Origin: Deltaproteobacteria bacterium
GTDB taxonomy: Bacteria; Myxococcota; B64-G9
Direction: 5' to 3'
Length of the DNA stretch: 64,000 bases
Assembly (NCBI GenBank): GCA_019314375.1
Contig: JAFCZJ010000040.1
Span: 1-64,000, forward strand
Position numbers and translations under genes: made by a program. Under the pieces are notes generated by a model that had not been told where the DNA came from, did not search any database, and saw only the letters and a list, made by a program, of their open reading frames with translations. This document shows, piece after piece, positions 26,358 to 36,086 of this stretch. Positions within the stretch are counted from its first letter, which is position 1. Each line of letters opens with the position of its first letter.

Positions 26358-28058
26358 ATGGTCCGCGGACGTCCAGCGTCAATCCAGCACGACGAGCCCA
26401 AGCCCAGGGCGCTGGACGTCTCGACCACCCCTCTCGCAAGCTCCCCCATCATCTGGATCCTGATCATCGCCTCCCTCATCCTGGTCGACCTCGGAAAAAG
26501 TCACGCACGCAGCCTGGCCTTGATCAGTCCCCCATCCCAGAACCATGCCCGAGCCCGCCAGGTCAGGCGGCTGCATGCTCAACTGAGCAGGCAACTCCAG
26601 GCTCGCGGCATCGAGGTGGTGGGCGAACGAGTCTTTTCCTCTACCGCACGGGGCTTGGGTCTCAATTCAAAAACAGCCCTGCACAAAGATCGTTTGCCTG
26701 AAATCTGCGATGCCTTGCGCATCGATGGTGTGCTGATCGTGGGCCTGGCCCGACGCGGGCGCATGATGCGCCTGTCGGCTTTCCTTTTCGATGCCACCGG
26801 CCGACTGACCCTGAAACGACAGAAGCACCAACGCCGAGCCAAAGCGACGCGACGTTGGCTGCGGCAATTGGCGCGGACCGTGGATCGCCGCCTCAGCCCG
26901 GCCCGCCCCCCCCTGGAAGAAGTCGCAGAACCCCTGCCCGAAAGCATGCCCATCGTGCCCATGGGCTTGCATGCCAAGGCCGCCAAACCCCAAGCCTCAG
27001 CGAAGGAATCTGACTGGGACTGGCAACCGGCCGTCGAGGTTGGGGTCGAGAGTCTTGGCACGAGCAACCTCTATGCCGACTCATCACAACAGATGGACCT
27101 GGCGGTGCACCCCTGGTTGGATCTTGGCCTGGACCTGGCCAGCAACTGGGCGATGGGCTACCGAGCCGAGCTGCGAACCTGGCTACGCAAAGAAGACCTG
27201 CTTCAGCACGCTCACCGCATCTATGCGGCCAAGGGCTATGGATGGGGAATACAAGGTCAACACAGCCTGGTCTTGCTGGCCAACATGGAGACCAGCCTGA
27301 ACCGCGAGACCTACCAAAACCTGGACTTCATCCGCACTGCTTTCCAGGCGGCATTGGACTTCCAGGCCCTGGAATGGCTGAGCCTGCAAGCCACGGGCCG
27401 CCTGGGTGGTCGCATTTTCCTTCACGACAAACAATCCAACTCACTTGATACCGACCTTCGAGCAGGCTTGGGTCTTCGCCTACCGGCCGGCTGGCGGGTG
27501 GGGATCTCGGCCCAGGCCGATGCGCGCTTGTACACCCAGTCTTCAGCACCGGCGGGAGAAGCCAACGACTTACAGGTCGGCGGCGACTTGCGCCTCTCCG
27601 GCCCCTTGTGGAGTGAGGCCAGGATGACGGCCAAAGCGGGCTACCGCCTGGCCATCGGCGACAGCCACCAGGTACAACGCATCCTGGCCGAAGCTCAAAT
27701 CCGGGCATTGGGCGATACCTTTTTGAGCTCTGGCCCTCGGGCCAGCCTTCGGGTCCTGCAGAAGCTCGGCAAGCACAACCAGGTGTCCGTAAGTTTACGC
27801 TACCAAGAAAACGACTACGCCGGCTGGCCGGCCTTAGACGAGCAGGGCCAGGATCTGGGCCTGATGCGGAAAGATCGACGCTTGGGGCCCAGCATCGCTT
27901 TTGGACACGGATGGTGGCCCGAGCAGCAAGGCGGGGGCCTTTTACAATTTGAATACAGTCTGCGGGTGGAATATGGTTTTACGCGCCAGTGGTCCAACGG
28001 TCCATGGACCGACACGGCCATTCACATGCTGGGCCTGCAATTCCAAGGCGCTTGGTAG
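26358..28058 (+). CDS. Hypothetical exported protein with outer-membrane beta-barrel-like C-terminal half
   Basis: Hydrophobic segment near N-terminus; alternating aromatic/charged strands and aromatic C-terminus LQFQGAW. Confidence 0.6.
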   Translation: MVRGRPASIQHDEPKPRALDVSTTPLASSPIIWILIIASLILVDLGKSHARSLALISPPSQNHARARQVRRLHAQLSRQLQARGIEVVGERVFSSTARGLGLNSKTALHKDRLPEICDALRIDGVLIVGLARRGRMMRLSAFLFDATGRLTLKRQKHQRRAKATRRWLRQLARTVDRRLSPARPPLEEVAEPLPESMPIVPMGLHAKAAKPQASAKESDWDWQPAVEVGVESLGTSNLYADSSQQMDLAVHPWLDLGLDLASNWAMGYRAELRTWLRKEDLLQHAHRIYAAKGYGWGIQGQHSLVLLANMETSLNRETYQNLDFIRTAFQAALDFQALEWLSLQATGRLGGRIFLHDKQSNSLDTDLRAGLGLRLPAGWRVGISAQADARLYTQSSAPAGEANDLQVGGDLRLSGPLWSEARMTAKAGYRLAIGDSHQVQRILAEAQIRALGDTFLSSGPRASLRVLQKLGKHNQVSVSLRYQENDYAGWPALDEQGQDLGLMRKDRRLGPSIAFGHGWWPEQQGGGLLQFEYSLRVEYGFTRQWSNGPWTDTAIHMLGLQFQGAW

Positions 28059-28065
28059 TGAGGCA

Positions 28066-28767
28066 TCACCCCAAATCGAATCGCTCCCAAAGTGCATCGA
28101 AAGCCTGAAGGTGGGAAGACACGAGGACCGGGTCGTCGCTGACAATGAAACTTTCCTGATTGTGTTGGGCGGCCGAGCGGGTCCAGTTGAAAGATCCGGT
28201 GAGCATGAGCCGTGCATCGAAAACCGCAAACTTGTGGTGCATGTGGAAAGGGGAACCGTCCATGCGCACCTCAATGCCGGCCTTTCTGAACTGCCCCACA
28301 TCCGAACCCAAATCATGAGATTTCTCATCGTCGGTGATCACGCGAACGCGGACGCCTCGTTTGTGGGCGGCCAAGACCTCGGTACTTAACTCATCGTTGG
28401 TGATGGTAAATACGCAGATCTCCAAGCGCTTGCGACAGTTCTGCAGCAAGCCCCGCAGTCTGCCCACAGCCCGTGAGTCGGGCAAGAAGTAAGCTTCCGC
28501 CTGACCTTCCTTGCCTGAATCGAGCTTTCGATCAGACATAAGCAGCTTGATCAAATCCTCAAGCCAACCCAAAAGCCGTTCATCGCGGCCATCGAAAAGC
28601 CGTTCAGAGGCAAGCGCAAAAGCCCGATTGACCCAGAACAATCTATCCTGCTCATCCAAATGATGTTCATCCAGCCAATCATGGACCACGCTGCGTTCAG
28701 CCCGACTGAGCCGATCGTCGTCCAGGGTCTGCCTTAAGAAACCTTCGAATTCGTCCCGTTCGCCCAT
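28066..28767 (-). CDS. Phospholipase D-like (single HKD) domain protein
   Basis: MHHKFAVFDARLMLTGSFNWTRSAAQHNQES; start MGERDEFEGF. Confidence 0.82.
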   Translation of the reverse strand: MGERDEFEGFLRQTLDDDRLSRAERSVVHDWLDEHHLDEQDRLFWVNRAFALASERLFDGRDERLLGWLEDLIKLLMSDRKLDSGKEGQAEAYFLPDSRAVGRLRGLLQNCRKRLEICVFTITNDELSTEVLAAHKRGVRVRVITDDEKSHDLGSDVGQFRKAGIEVRMDGSPFHMHHKFAVFDARLMLTGSFNWTRSAAQHNQESFIVSDDPVLVSSHLQAFDALWERFDLG

Positions 28768-28777
28768 GTCGCCTCTA

Positions 28778-30127
28778 TCAAGCCCGGGGTTTGATCTTCC
28801 AGGTGAAGGCCAAAAGAATGATGGACATGCCGGCGGCAGCCAGGATGGCCCAGAGCACTGCGTTCCAGGCGGCCTCTTTTCCCTGGCTTGCCCCGATGGA
28901 GTCAGCCATCCAGCCGAAGCCCTTGGCCTGAGCACTACGCCCAAGGTAACCAAAAAGCCCCACGAAACCTGCCGCGGTGCCCACGGCCTTCTTGCTGGTT
29001 AGATCCAAGGCGCTGACCCCTAGCAACATCACCGGCGGATACACAAAAAAGCCCACCACCGCCAAGAGGGTCATGTCCAACCAAAGCCGACCGGCCGGAT
29101 TGATCATGATGCCAGCGAAGGCGGCTATGATGGGGATCATACACAAGAGGCTCACCATACCGCGGCGTCCACCCATGCGATCCGACAGCCAACCCATGAG
29201 CAAAGTCGACGGGATGCCGCCGAACTCAAGCACCAGCACCGCCAAACCACCGCTGCCCAGGCTGGCGTCCTTGACCTCGCGCAAATACATGGGGCCCCAA
29301 TCCAGCATGCTGTAGCGCACCACATAAACAAAAAAGTTGGCCAGGGCCACCAGCCAAAGGGTCTTGTTCTTCAGAATGTTATCGACAAAGAGAGCGCGGG
29401 TGCTGAGTTCCTGCTCGTGGTCTTTCCGCTCGCCTTCATACAGAAGGTAGTCGTCCTTGTATTGCTCCACAGGCGGCAAGCCCACGGATTGGGGCGTGTC
29501 ACGGAGGCGCCAAAACAAATAGACGGCACCGATGACGGCCAGCACGCCAGGCACGTAAAAAGCATAACGCCAGTCCCAATTGCCCGCGGCCCAGGCCGCC
29601 AACACGCCCGCGATGCCGCCACCCACATTGTGGGCGACGTTCCAAACAGCAAAAATGCTGCCGCGTTCGCGCACCGAATACCAATGCCCGATGGATCGAC
29701 CGCATGGAGGCCAGCCCATGCCCTGGATGAAGCCGTTGAGGGTCCACAGGATCAGGTGCAAGGAATAGTCGGCGACGGAGCCAAAGGCAAAATTGCAGAC
29801 CGCCGTCATCAACAAGCCCGTGGCCATGAAGACGCGCGGGTTGGCCCGGTCGCTCAAGGAACCCATCAGAAACTTACCCAGACCGTATGCGATGGCGGTC
29901 AAGGCCAGGATGTTGCCCACCTGATCGTGGCTGTAGCCTAAGGCATGCTCCATGTCGGCCGAGACCGGGGAGAGATTGTTGCGAACCAAATAAAAGGTGG
30001 CGTAACCGAGAAAGGTGCTCTCGAGTATGGCCCAACGCAAACGCGGGTATTTTTTCTTTACCTGGTCTTCAGGCAAGGGCTCGATGTGGGGAGCCGGAGC
30101 AAAACTGGATTTGAGACGGCCGAGCAT
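28778..30127 (-). CDS. MFS transporter of the organophosphate:phosphate antiporter (GlpT/UhpT-like) family
   Basis: GYATFYLVRNNLSPV, YGLGKFLMGSLSDRANPRVFMATGLL, GMGWPPCGRSIGHWYSVRERGSIFAVWNVAHNVGG. Confidence 0.93.
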   Translation of the reverse strand: MLGRLKSSFAPAPHIEPLPEDQVKKKYPRLRWAILESTFLGYATFYLVRNNLSPVSADMEHALGYSHDQVGNILALTAIAYGLGKFLMGSLSDRANPRVFMATGLLMTAVCNFAFGSVADYSLHLILWTLNGFIQGMGWPPCGRSIGHWYSVRERGSIFAVWNVAHNVGGGIAGVLAAWAAGNWDWRYAFYVPGVLAVIGAVYLFWRLRDTPQSVGLPPVEQYKDDYLLYEGERKDHEQELSTRALFVDNILKNKTLWLVALANFFVYVVRYSMLDWGPMYLREVKDASLGSGGLAVLVLEFGGIPSTLLMGWLSDRMGGRRGMVSLLCMIPIIAAFAGIMINPAGRLWLDMTLLAVVGFFVYPPVMLLGVSALDLTSKKAVGTAAGFVGLFGYLGRSAQAKGFGWMADSIGASQGKEAAWNAVLWAILAAAGMSIILLAFTWKIKPRA

Positions 30128-30131
30128 CAGA

Positions 30132-31064
30132 TTATTTTACGTCGCGGGTCTTGTTGATACGGATGCCGAACTGCTTCGATGAGAGAGATGGAAAATCCGG
30201 TCGCGGCACGTCGCGAATGCGCACGACAAGCCAACCTTCTCGTTTTGCGTAATCGAAAATGCTCTCTGTCTGATCTTCCGCCACGTGTTCGTCCGGGTTG
30301 ACGATCAAACGCAAGTCGCTGGCGAATTCGATCATCTCTTTGTCGCCCCGACTGTTGCCGCCCACCAGCAAGGGTCGGGTCTGGATGAAAGTCTCGATGG
30401 CTTCTTTTTTGCCGTGGTCCTGCGGTATGGGCTGCACGAAGGTGTCGGTCACAAGGCCACCGCGAATCACAGCGCGGATGCCCACGACCCGATAAATGGG
30501 GATGCCCAATTGCTTGGAGAGGAACTGCTGGTACATGGCCTCCGGCGAAGCGGTCACGACCCAGGCCTCGAAACCCTGTGCCTTCAGGTTGACGAAGAGA
30601 TCCTGCATGGGCTTGTACATCTTGTCGGCGTACATCTCATTGAAACAGCGCTCGCCTTGATCCCGCTGCCACTGAAGTTCTTTTCCCGCGAAATAGCGAA
30701 CCCGGCCCTGGACGTAAGGGATGGACACGTTGACCATCTTGCCCATCTCCGCCAGGAGCGCAGGTTTGCGCTCGGGATGCGCCGCCGCATATCGATACAG
30801 GCATTCGTCGGCCATGTAATGAGGCGTTTGGCCAAAGACCGTGCCGTCCCCATCGAAAACCGCCACTTTGCGACCAGGTGTGTCCTTGTGCCGCTCAAAA
30901 AAGGCCTGGAGCTTGGCGTTGGTCTCGGCATCGAAGCCTGCGATGGGCACATAGACGGCCGGCACCGAAACCTTGGCTGGACTGCTGATACAGGGCTGGG
31001 ACGTGGCGCAAGCCTGCAAGCTCAAAAAGCAAGCTCCAGCGAACATCCAAGTGGCGAAACGCAT
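30132..31064 (-). CDS. HAD-superfamily phosphatase, predicted lipoprotein
   Basis: Lipobox FLSLQAC; VAVFDGDGTVFG, WVVTASPE, GGNSRGDKEM; ATG at 31064; the longer ORF is antisense to the next gene. Confidence 0.87.
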   Translation of the reverse strand: MRFATWMFAGACFLSLQACATSQPCISSPAKVSVPAVYVPIAGFDAETNAKLQAFFERHKDTPGRKVAVFDGDGTVFGQTPHYMADECLYRYAAAHPERKPALLAEMGKMVNVSIPYVQGRVRYFAGKELQWQRDQGERCFNEMYADKMYKPMQDLFVNLKAQGFEAWVVTASPEAMYQQFLSKQLGIPIYRVVGIRAVIRGGLVTDTFVQPIPQDHGKKEAIETFIQTRPLLVGGNSRGDKEMIEFASDLRLIVNPDEHVAEDQTESIFDYAKREGWLVVRIRDVPRPDFPSLSSKQFGIRINKTRDVK

Positions 31065-31199
31065 GAATACCTCCTCTGGTTGGGCACCCAGGTTTACCAC
31101 AGCCCCGCCCCAGGTCCAGCCAAATCCCCCCAGACGGCGTTGCGTTTCCATACGCGCCATGCCAAGCTTTGGCCTTGCAAATCCACGAGGAGGCCTGAA

Positions 31200-32405
31200 A
31201 TGATCCGCTGCAAACATACTGCACTCTTCTTGACGCTCGTTTTGATTCTTGGTGCCAGCCTTACCGCCTGCAGCAAGTGGCACGAAAAGTACGGCATCCG
31301 CAAAGCGAATGAACTCAACGATCCGGCCACGGCACCCAAGTTGGTTCGCGCATTTGAGCGAGGAGACTGCAACGACGTCTATATGGCCAGCTACCATCTG
31401 CACAGCCTGGGTGCCAAACCCGCCGAGGCCTTGGACAGCCTGGTCAAACAGCTCAACGGCCCCTGCGGGTCGAGTATGCTTTACTACATCCCCATGGTTC
31501 TGGGCCGCCTGGGGGCCCCTGCCCTGCCGGCTTTGAAGGCCGCCATCCAGCACGCCAAGCCGGAAAAACGCCTCTTGGCCATCAGCGGCCTGGGCGAGAT
31601 GCGAGACCAGGCAGCAGAAGCCAGTCGCCTCCTGGCCGAAAAAATCCTCTCCAAGGATCAGCTGGACCTGGACTGGAGCGTGCCCGGCGCAGCCCTGGAT
31701 GCCCTGGGGAAGCTGGGCCCGGCGGGCCGTCAAGGAGAGCAAGCCGTCCTCTCCATGCTTTTGGATGAAAGCTGGCGGAATCAAGCCCTCGACTGCCTGG
31801 TAAAAATCGGCGATCCATCGCCGCGGGCCCTGGAAACCCTGAAAGTCTTGTCGCAAAACGCCGATAACGACAAATTCCGCGAGAAGGCCGTCAAGGCCTA
31901 CAAAAAACTCCACATCAAGGCCTTGGCCCAGGGCAGCCAGGTTGCCGTGGCCGGCGTAAACGACATGCCGGCCGCCAAAAAAATGGACAAGCCGGTGAGC
32001 GCCAAGAACGTCATCGTGGCCGTCTTCGACATCCAGGACAAATCCAAAGCCACGACGGAAGAAGAACTGGACCAACTTACGCTTTTTCTGAGCAACCAGA
32101 TGACCCGCGCCGCCGGCTACAAGGTGGTTCCCCATGCGCAACTGCAACAGCGCCTCCGCCAGGAGAAAAAGGGAAGTTTCAAAAAATGCTACGATGAAGG
32201 CTGCCAAATCGAGCTGGGCAGGGCCTTGTCGGCCCAAAAATCCCTCTCCACCCAACTCATCAAAGTGGGCAAGCAATGCCAACTTGCCGCCACTCTTTTC
32301 GATTTGAAAAACGAGACCACCGACAAGGCAGCTTCCGTGAAGACCGACTGCAGTGCGGACAAGCTCTTAGAGGCTGTCGAGGAACTGGCCAAGCAGTTCA
32401 ATTGA
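31200..32405 (+). CDS. HEAT-like repeat lipoprotein with C-terminal TolB/CsgG-like domain
   Basis: Lipobox LILGASLTAC; alpha-helical repeats; C-terminal CYDEGCQIELGRALSAQKSLSTQLIKVGKQCQLAATLFDL; start at 31200. Confidence 0.75.
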   Translation: MIRCKHTALFLTLVLILGASLTACSKWHEKYGIRKANELNDPATAPKLVRAFERGDCNDVYMASYHLHSLGAKPAEALDSLVKQLNGPCGSSMLYYIPMVLGRLGAPALPALKAAIQHAKPEKRLLAISGLGEMRDQAAEASRLLAEKILSKDQLDLDWSVPGAALDALGKLGPAGRQGEQAVLSMLLDESWRNQALDCLVKIGDPSPRALETLKVLSQNADNDKFREKAVKAYKKLHIKALAQGSQVAVAGVNDMPAAKKMDKPVSAKNVIVAVFDIQDKSKATTEEELDQLTLFLSNQMTRAAGYKVVPHAQLQQRLRQEKKGSFKKCYDEGCQIELGRALSAQKSLSTQLIKVGKQCQLAATLFDLKNETTDKAASVKTDCSADKLLEAVEELAKQFN

Positions 32406-32528
32406 TCCGCCTCATTTGTGCCTATCGCGCACGACTGTGACATGCCCGCCATGGTCCGGGCCGATGACGGCCTTTCCTCAAAGCTCAAGAATGCAGAAAC
32501 TTCCAAGACTCCCCGAGGACAAGAATGC

Positions 32529-32545
32529 CTGGCACAGTCCTTGCT
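32529..32545 (+). promoter_or_regulatory. Sigma54 (-24/-12) promoter
   Basis: CTGGCACAGTCCTTGCT, full match to YTGGCACR-N4-TTGCW; 83 bp upstream of the lipoprotein cluster. Confidence 0.82.
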
Positions 32546-32627
32546 GTCCAATGACCAACAGATTTTGAAACTTGCCCGAAAGGCCTGATTTGTGGCAAAA
32601 CTCGTTTATTCAACCAAGGAGAAAACC

Positions 32628-33179
32628 ATGAAAACCATCCTCGGCATGTCTTTGTTGGCAATCTTTTCCCTCGGCCTGATGGTCGCCTGTGGCGGCTCTT
32701 CGGGCCCCTCCTGCGAAGACGTCTGCAACAAGATGGTCGAATGCGAGCAGGATGACAACGTGACCGAATGCTTGAACCAATGCGCCATCTTCAAAGACGC
32801 CCTGCGGAGCGAGGTCTATGCCGAACTGGGCGACTGTTTCATGGAAAACACCTGCGAAACGCTCAACGCAGAAGAAAATGGGGACATGTGTTTCGAGCAA
32901 GCCATGACCCTGGGCTCCACCACGGCCGGCGAGGCTCTGGTGGATGACCTGTGCGTCAAGTACGTTGAATGCGACGAGACGGAAACACTGACCCAGGAAG
33001 ACTGCGTCAGCCAAATGACAGCCGGAGGAGGAGAAGACGCCCTGGCAGCCATCGGCATGTTCAAAGACTCGGTGCTCGACTGCTTCGTCGGCTGCGTCAA
33101 CGATCTGACCTGTGCGGAAACGATGGACGACAACAACATGGACGCTTGCTCGCAAGACTGTGGTCTCCTCTTGGACTGA
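32628..33179 (+). CDS. Cys-rich lipoprotein, domain type A (array member 1)
   Basis: Lipobox LGLMVAC; GPSCEDVCNKMVEC...; paralogous to the following genes. Confidence 0.88.
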   Translation: MKTILGMSLLAIFSLGLMVACGGSSGPSCEDVCNKMVECEQDDNVTECLNQCAIFKDALRSEVYAELGDCFMENTCETLNAEENGDMCFEQAMTLGSTTAGEALVDDLCVKYVECDETETLTQEDCVSQMTAGGGEDALAAIGMFKDSVLDCFVGCVNDLTCAETMDDNNMDACSQDCGLLLD

Positions 33180-33199
33180 TGTCTGCGAAAGGAATCGAC

Positions 33200-34231
33200 A
33201 TGAAACGTTTCTTTATCCTGTCTCTCTTGGCTTTGTTTTCCCTTGGCCTGGCTGTCGCCTGCGGCGGTGGTTCGTCCGGACCGTCCTGCGAGGATGTCTG
33301 CACCAAGGTTAGCGAATGCGATTCCACCGAGGATTACAACGAATGCCTCAGCATGTGTGACATGTTCAAAGAAGTCATGCGGGACGAAGCCTATCAGGCC
33401 CTGGGCGATTGCACCATGGAACAAACCTGCGCCTTCATGGAAGAAAACGGCGATTATTGCTTCGAAGCGGCCATGGCGGAAGGCTCACTGACCGCCGCCC
33501 GTTCACTCATCGAGCGGATATGCACCACAATGGCCGCATGCGACACGACGGGCAACTACACCCAGCAACAATGCGTCGATGATATGACCAGCGGAGAAAA
33601 CGACGACCTTGACTCCGCCATGAGCATATTCAAAGACTCGGTCTTGGATTGCGTCGCCGACTGCGTTGAAAACGAGAGCTGCACAGACTTGGCCGAAGGC
33701 TCCGCCCAAGACTGCATGACAACTTGCGGCTTGGTCGTTTTCAGCAGCGATTTCTCGGGCCCCACCTGCGAGGACGTCTGCAACAAGATGGTCGAATGCG
33801 GGCTGGATACCGACATGACTGAATGCCTGAGCGGATGCGCCCCCTTCGAAGACTCCCTGCGGCCTGAGGTCTTTACCGAACTGGGTGACTGCTTCATGGA
33901 AAACACCTGCGAAACGCTCAACGCAGATGAAGACGGGGACATGTGTTTCAGACAAGCCATGACCCAAGGCTCCACCACGGCCGGCGCGGCTCTGGTGGAT
34001 GACCTGTGCGTCAAATACGTTGAATGCGACGATTCGGGAACACTGACCCAGGAAGACTGCGTCAGCCAGTTTACAGCCGAACAAGAAGGCGCCATAGCCC
34101 AGATCGGCATGTTCAAAGACTCGGTGCTCGACTGCTTCGTCGACTGCATCAACGGTCTGACCTGTGCGGAAGCGGCGGATGACAACAGCATGGACGCTTG
34201 CTCGCAAGACTGCGGTCTCTTCATAGACTGA
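33200..34231 (+). CDS. Cys-rich lipoprotein, B-A two-domain fusion (array member 2)
   Basis: MKRFFILSLLALFSLGLAVAC; second domain starts at SGPTCEDVCNKM without its own signal peptide. Confidence 0.9.
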   Translation: MKRFFILSLLALFSLGLAVACGGGSSGPSCEDVCTKVSECDSTEDYNECLSMCDMFKEVMRDEAYQALGDCTMEQTCAFMEENGDYCFEAAMAEGSLTAARSLIERICTTMAACDTTGNYTQQQCVDDMTSGENDDLDSAMSIFKDSVLDCVADCVENESCTDLAEGSAQDCMTTCGLVVFSSDFSGPTCEDVCNKMVECGLDTDMTECLSGCAPFEDSLRPEVFTELGDCFMENTCETLNADEDGDMCFRQAMTQGSTTAGAALVDDLCVKYVECDDSGTLTQEDCVSQFTAEQEGAIAQIGMFKDSVLDCFVDCINGLTCAEAADDNSMDACSQDCGLFID

Positions 34232-34251
34232 TGCAGACGAAAGGAATCGAC

Positions 34252-34818
34252 ATGAAACGTTTCTTCATCCTATCCCTCATGGCTTTGTTTTCCCTTGGTT
34301 TGACTGTCGCCTGCGGCGGCGGTTCGTCAGGCCCCTCCTGCGAGGATGTCTGCAGCAAGGTGAGCGAATGCGATCCCGCCGAGGATTACAACGAATGCCT
34401 CAGCATGTGTGACATGTTCAAAGACGTCCTGCGAGACGACGTCTATGAGACCCTGGGCGACTGCACCATGGAACAAACCTGCGCCTTCATGGAAGAAAAC
34501 GGCGATTTCTGCTTCGAGGCGGCCATGGCCGAAGGGTCACTGCCCGCCGCCCGTTCACTCATCGAGCGCATGTGCGTGGCAATCGCCGCATGCGACACAA
34601 CGGGCAACTACACGCAACAACAATGCGTCGATGAAATGACCGGGGTGGGCGAAGGCTCCGACGACCTGTACTACAGCATGAGCATGTTTAAAGACTCGGT
34701 CTTGGATTGCGTCGCCGACTGCATTGAGAATGAAAGCTGCGACGACCTGGCCAATGGCTCTGCGGAAGACTGCATGACAAATTGCGGCTTGGGCTTCGAG
34801 TCAAGCGACGACATCTAG
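34252..34818 (+). CDS. Cys-rich lipoprotein, domain type B (array member 3)
   Basis: MKRFFILSLMALFSLGLTVAC; near-identical N-terminus to member 2. Confidence 0.9.
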   Translation: MKRFFILSLMALFSLGLTVACGGGSSGPSCEDVCSKVSECDPAEDYNECLSMCDMFKDVLRDDVYETLGDCTMEQTCAFMEENGDFCFEAAMAEGSLPAARSLIERMCVAIAACDTTGNYTQQQCVDEMTGVGEGSDDLYYSMSMFKDSVLDCVADCIENESCDDLANGSAEDCMTNCGLGFESSDDI

Positions 34819-34845
34819 CCCAACCTGCTTAGAAGGAGAACAGAC

Positions 34846-35427
34846 ATGAAGACAATCATCAGCCTGTCTTTGATTGCCCTTCTTTCCCTGAGCCTGGCGG
34901 TCGCCTGTAGCAGCGGGTCCTCCGGCCCCTCTTGCGAAGACGTCTGCAACAAAATGGTCGAATGCGACCCCTTGGAGAACTACACCGAATGCATCGGTAG
35001 TTGCGGCGAATTCGAAGACGTCATGCGGGACGGCGTCTACGAGGCCCTGGGCAACTGCTACATGGACAACACCTGCGTGTTCCTTGAAGCCAATGGCGAA
35101 TACTGTCTTGAGGCGGCCATAGCCCAAGGCTCCCTGCCCGCGTCCCTGTCGCTCATCGAGCAAATATGCACCAAGTTCGTCTCTTGCGACACCGGTGCCT
35201 ACACGCAGCAACAATGCATCGATGACATGACCGGTGCCGACGAAGGCATCGACATGTACCACTACATGAGCATGTTTTCCGATTCGGTCCTGAACTGCGT
35301 TGGCACTTGCGTCGATGGAGAAGACTGCGGCGCTCTGGCGGACGATGGCCCGCTGATCTGCTTTGAAGAATGCGGCCTCGGCTTCATCGAAGGCAGCGAC
35401 GACGAAACAGACAACCCAGGGCAGTAA
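34846..35427 (+). CDS. Cys-rich lipoprotein, divergent paralogue (array member 4)
   Basis: MKTIISLSLIALLSLSLAVAC; same Cys spacing CEDVCNKMVECDPLENYTECIGSC. Confidence 0.9.
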   Translation: MKTIISLSLIALLSLSLAVACSSGSSGPSCEDVCNKMVECDPLENYTECIGSCGEFEDVMRDGVYEALGNCYMDNTCVFLEANGEYCLEAAIAQGSLPASLSLIEQICTKFVSCDTGAYTQQQCIDDMTGADEGIDMYHYMSMFSDSVLNCVGTCVDGEDCGALADDGPLICFEECGLGFIEGSDDETDNPGQ

Positions 35428-35445
35428 GCCCCTCCTGACTCGACC

Positions 35446-35724
35446 TCAAGCCGCCGTCAGATCCCGCCGAGGTCGGCCCTTCTCGTAATTGCATTCACAG
35501 ACCAGCCGACCCTTCTCCGACCAAAAGCACCAGCGCCCCACCCTCATGCCAAAAACATAGTCGCCCTCGGAACGCCTACGGCCCAATTCGTCGTATATTG
35601 TCCAACGACCGTGCATGTGACCGTCAACCAGAACGCCCTGCTGCCATGGCCTGCCATCGCCATAACGCAAAGCCTGGCGCCCCTGCTTCATACGACTCAA
35701 ATGCCTCGCATTGACCATCGCCAT
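35446..35724 (-). CDS. MORN/YwqK-like repeat small protein
   Basis: GVLVDGHMHGRWTIYDELGRRRSEGDYVFGMRVGRWCFWSEKGRLVCECNYEKGRP. Confidence 0.7.
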   Translation of the reverse strand: MAMVNARHLSRMKQGRQALRYGDGRPWQQGVLVDGHMHGRWTIYDELGRRRSEGDYVFGMRVGRWCFWSEKGRLVCECNYEKGRPRRDLTAA

Positions 35725-35898
35725 CGCATGCTCCTCTTCAGAGAGGTTCGGCTCTCCTTATAAGCAAAACACATGCCTGCTGGTCGCCAAGCAGCTTGAT
35801 GAACAAAACTTCAACAAAATTCATCAACTATAAAATGGACGACGCAAGCCCAATTCCAAAAAGCATCAAATTTTCATGACAGGGCTATGCGAAAATCC

Positions 35899-35945
35899 GT
35901 GACAAGTACCGACCCCATCCGGCCCACTGTGACAACATTGTCACA
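35899..35945. promoter_or_regulatory. Putative enhancer/operator: GTGACAA half-site plus TGTGACAA-CA-TTGTCACA palindrome
   Basis: Half-site 35899-35905; perfect 8-2-8 palindrome 35928-35945; about 90-105 bp upstream of the -24 at 36033. Confidence 0.65.
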
Positions 35946-36030
35946 AAGCCTGGCTTCGCCTGCCTCAGTGGCCGAGTCCGGTTGATCCACAAGACACTGT
36001 AATTCCCGAACAAAACGCCTGTGCGAACCG

Positions 36031-36047
36031 ATGGCATGCTCCTTGCT
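36031..36047 (+). promoter_or_regulatory. Sigma54 (-24/-12) promoter
   Basis: ATGGCATGCTCCTTGCT; GG-N10-GC spacing and TTGCT; 40 bp upstream of 36087. Confidence 0.72.
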
Positions 36048-36086
36048 GTTCTGATGAGCAGATGAGCATTCAATCAGGAGGTAAGC

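Noticed and set aside
31065-32282. N-terminal extension of the minus ORF 30132..32282
   Set aside because: Antisense to the HEAT-like lipoprotein; the HAD protein has a signal peptide start at 31064
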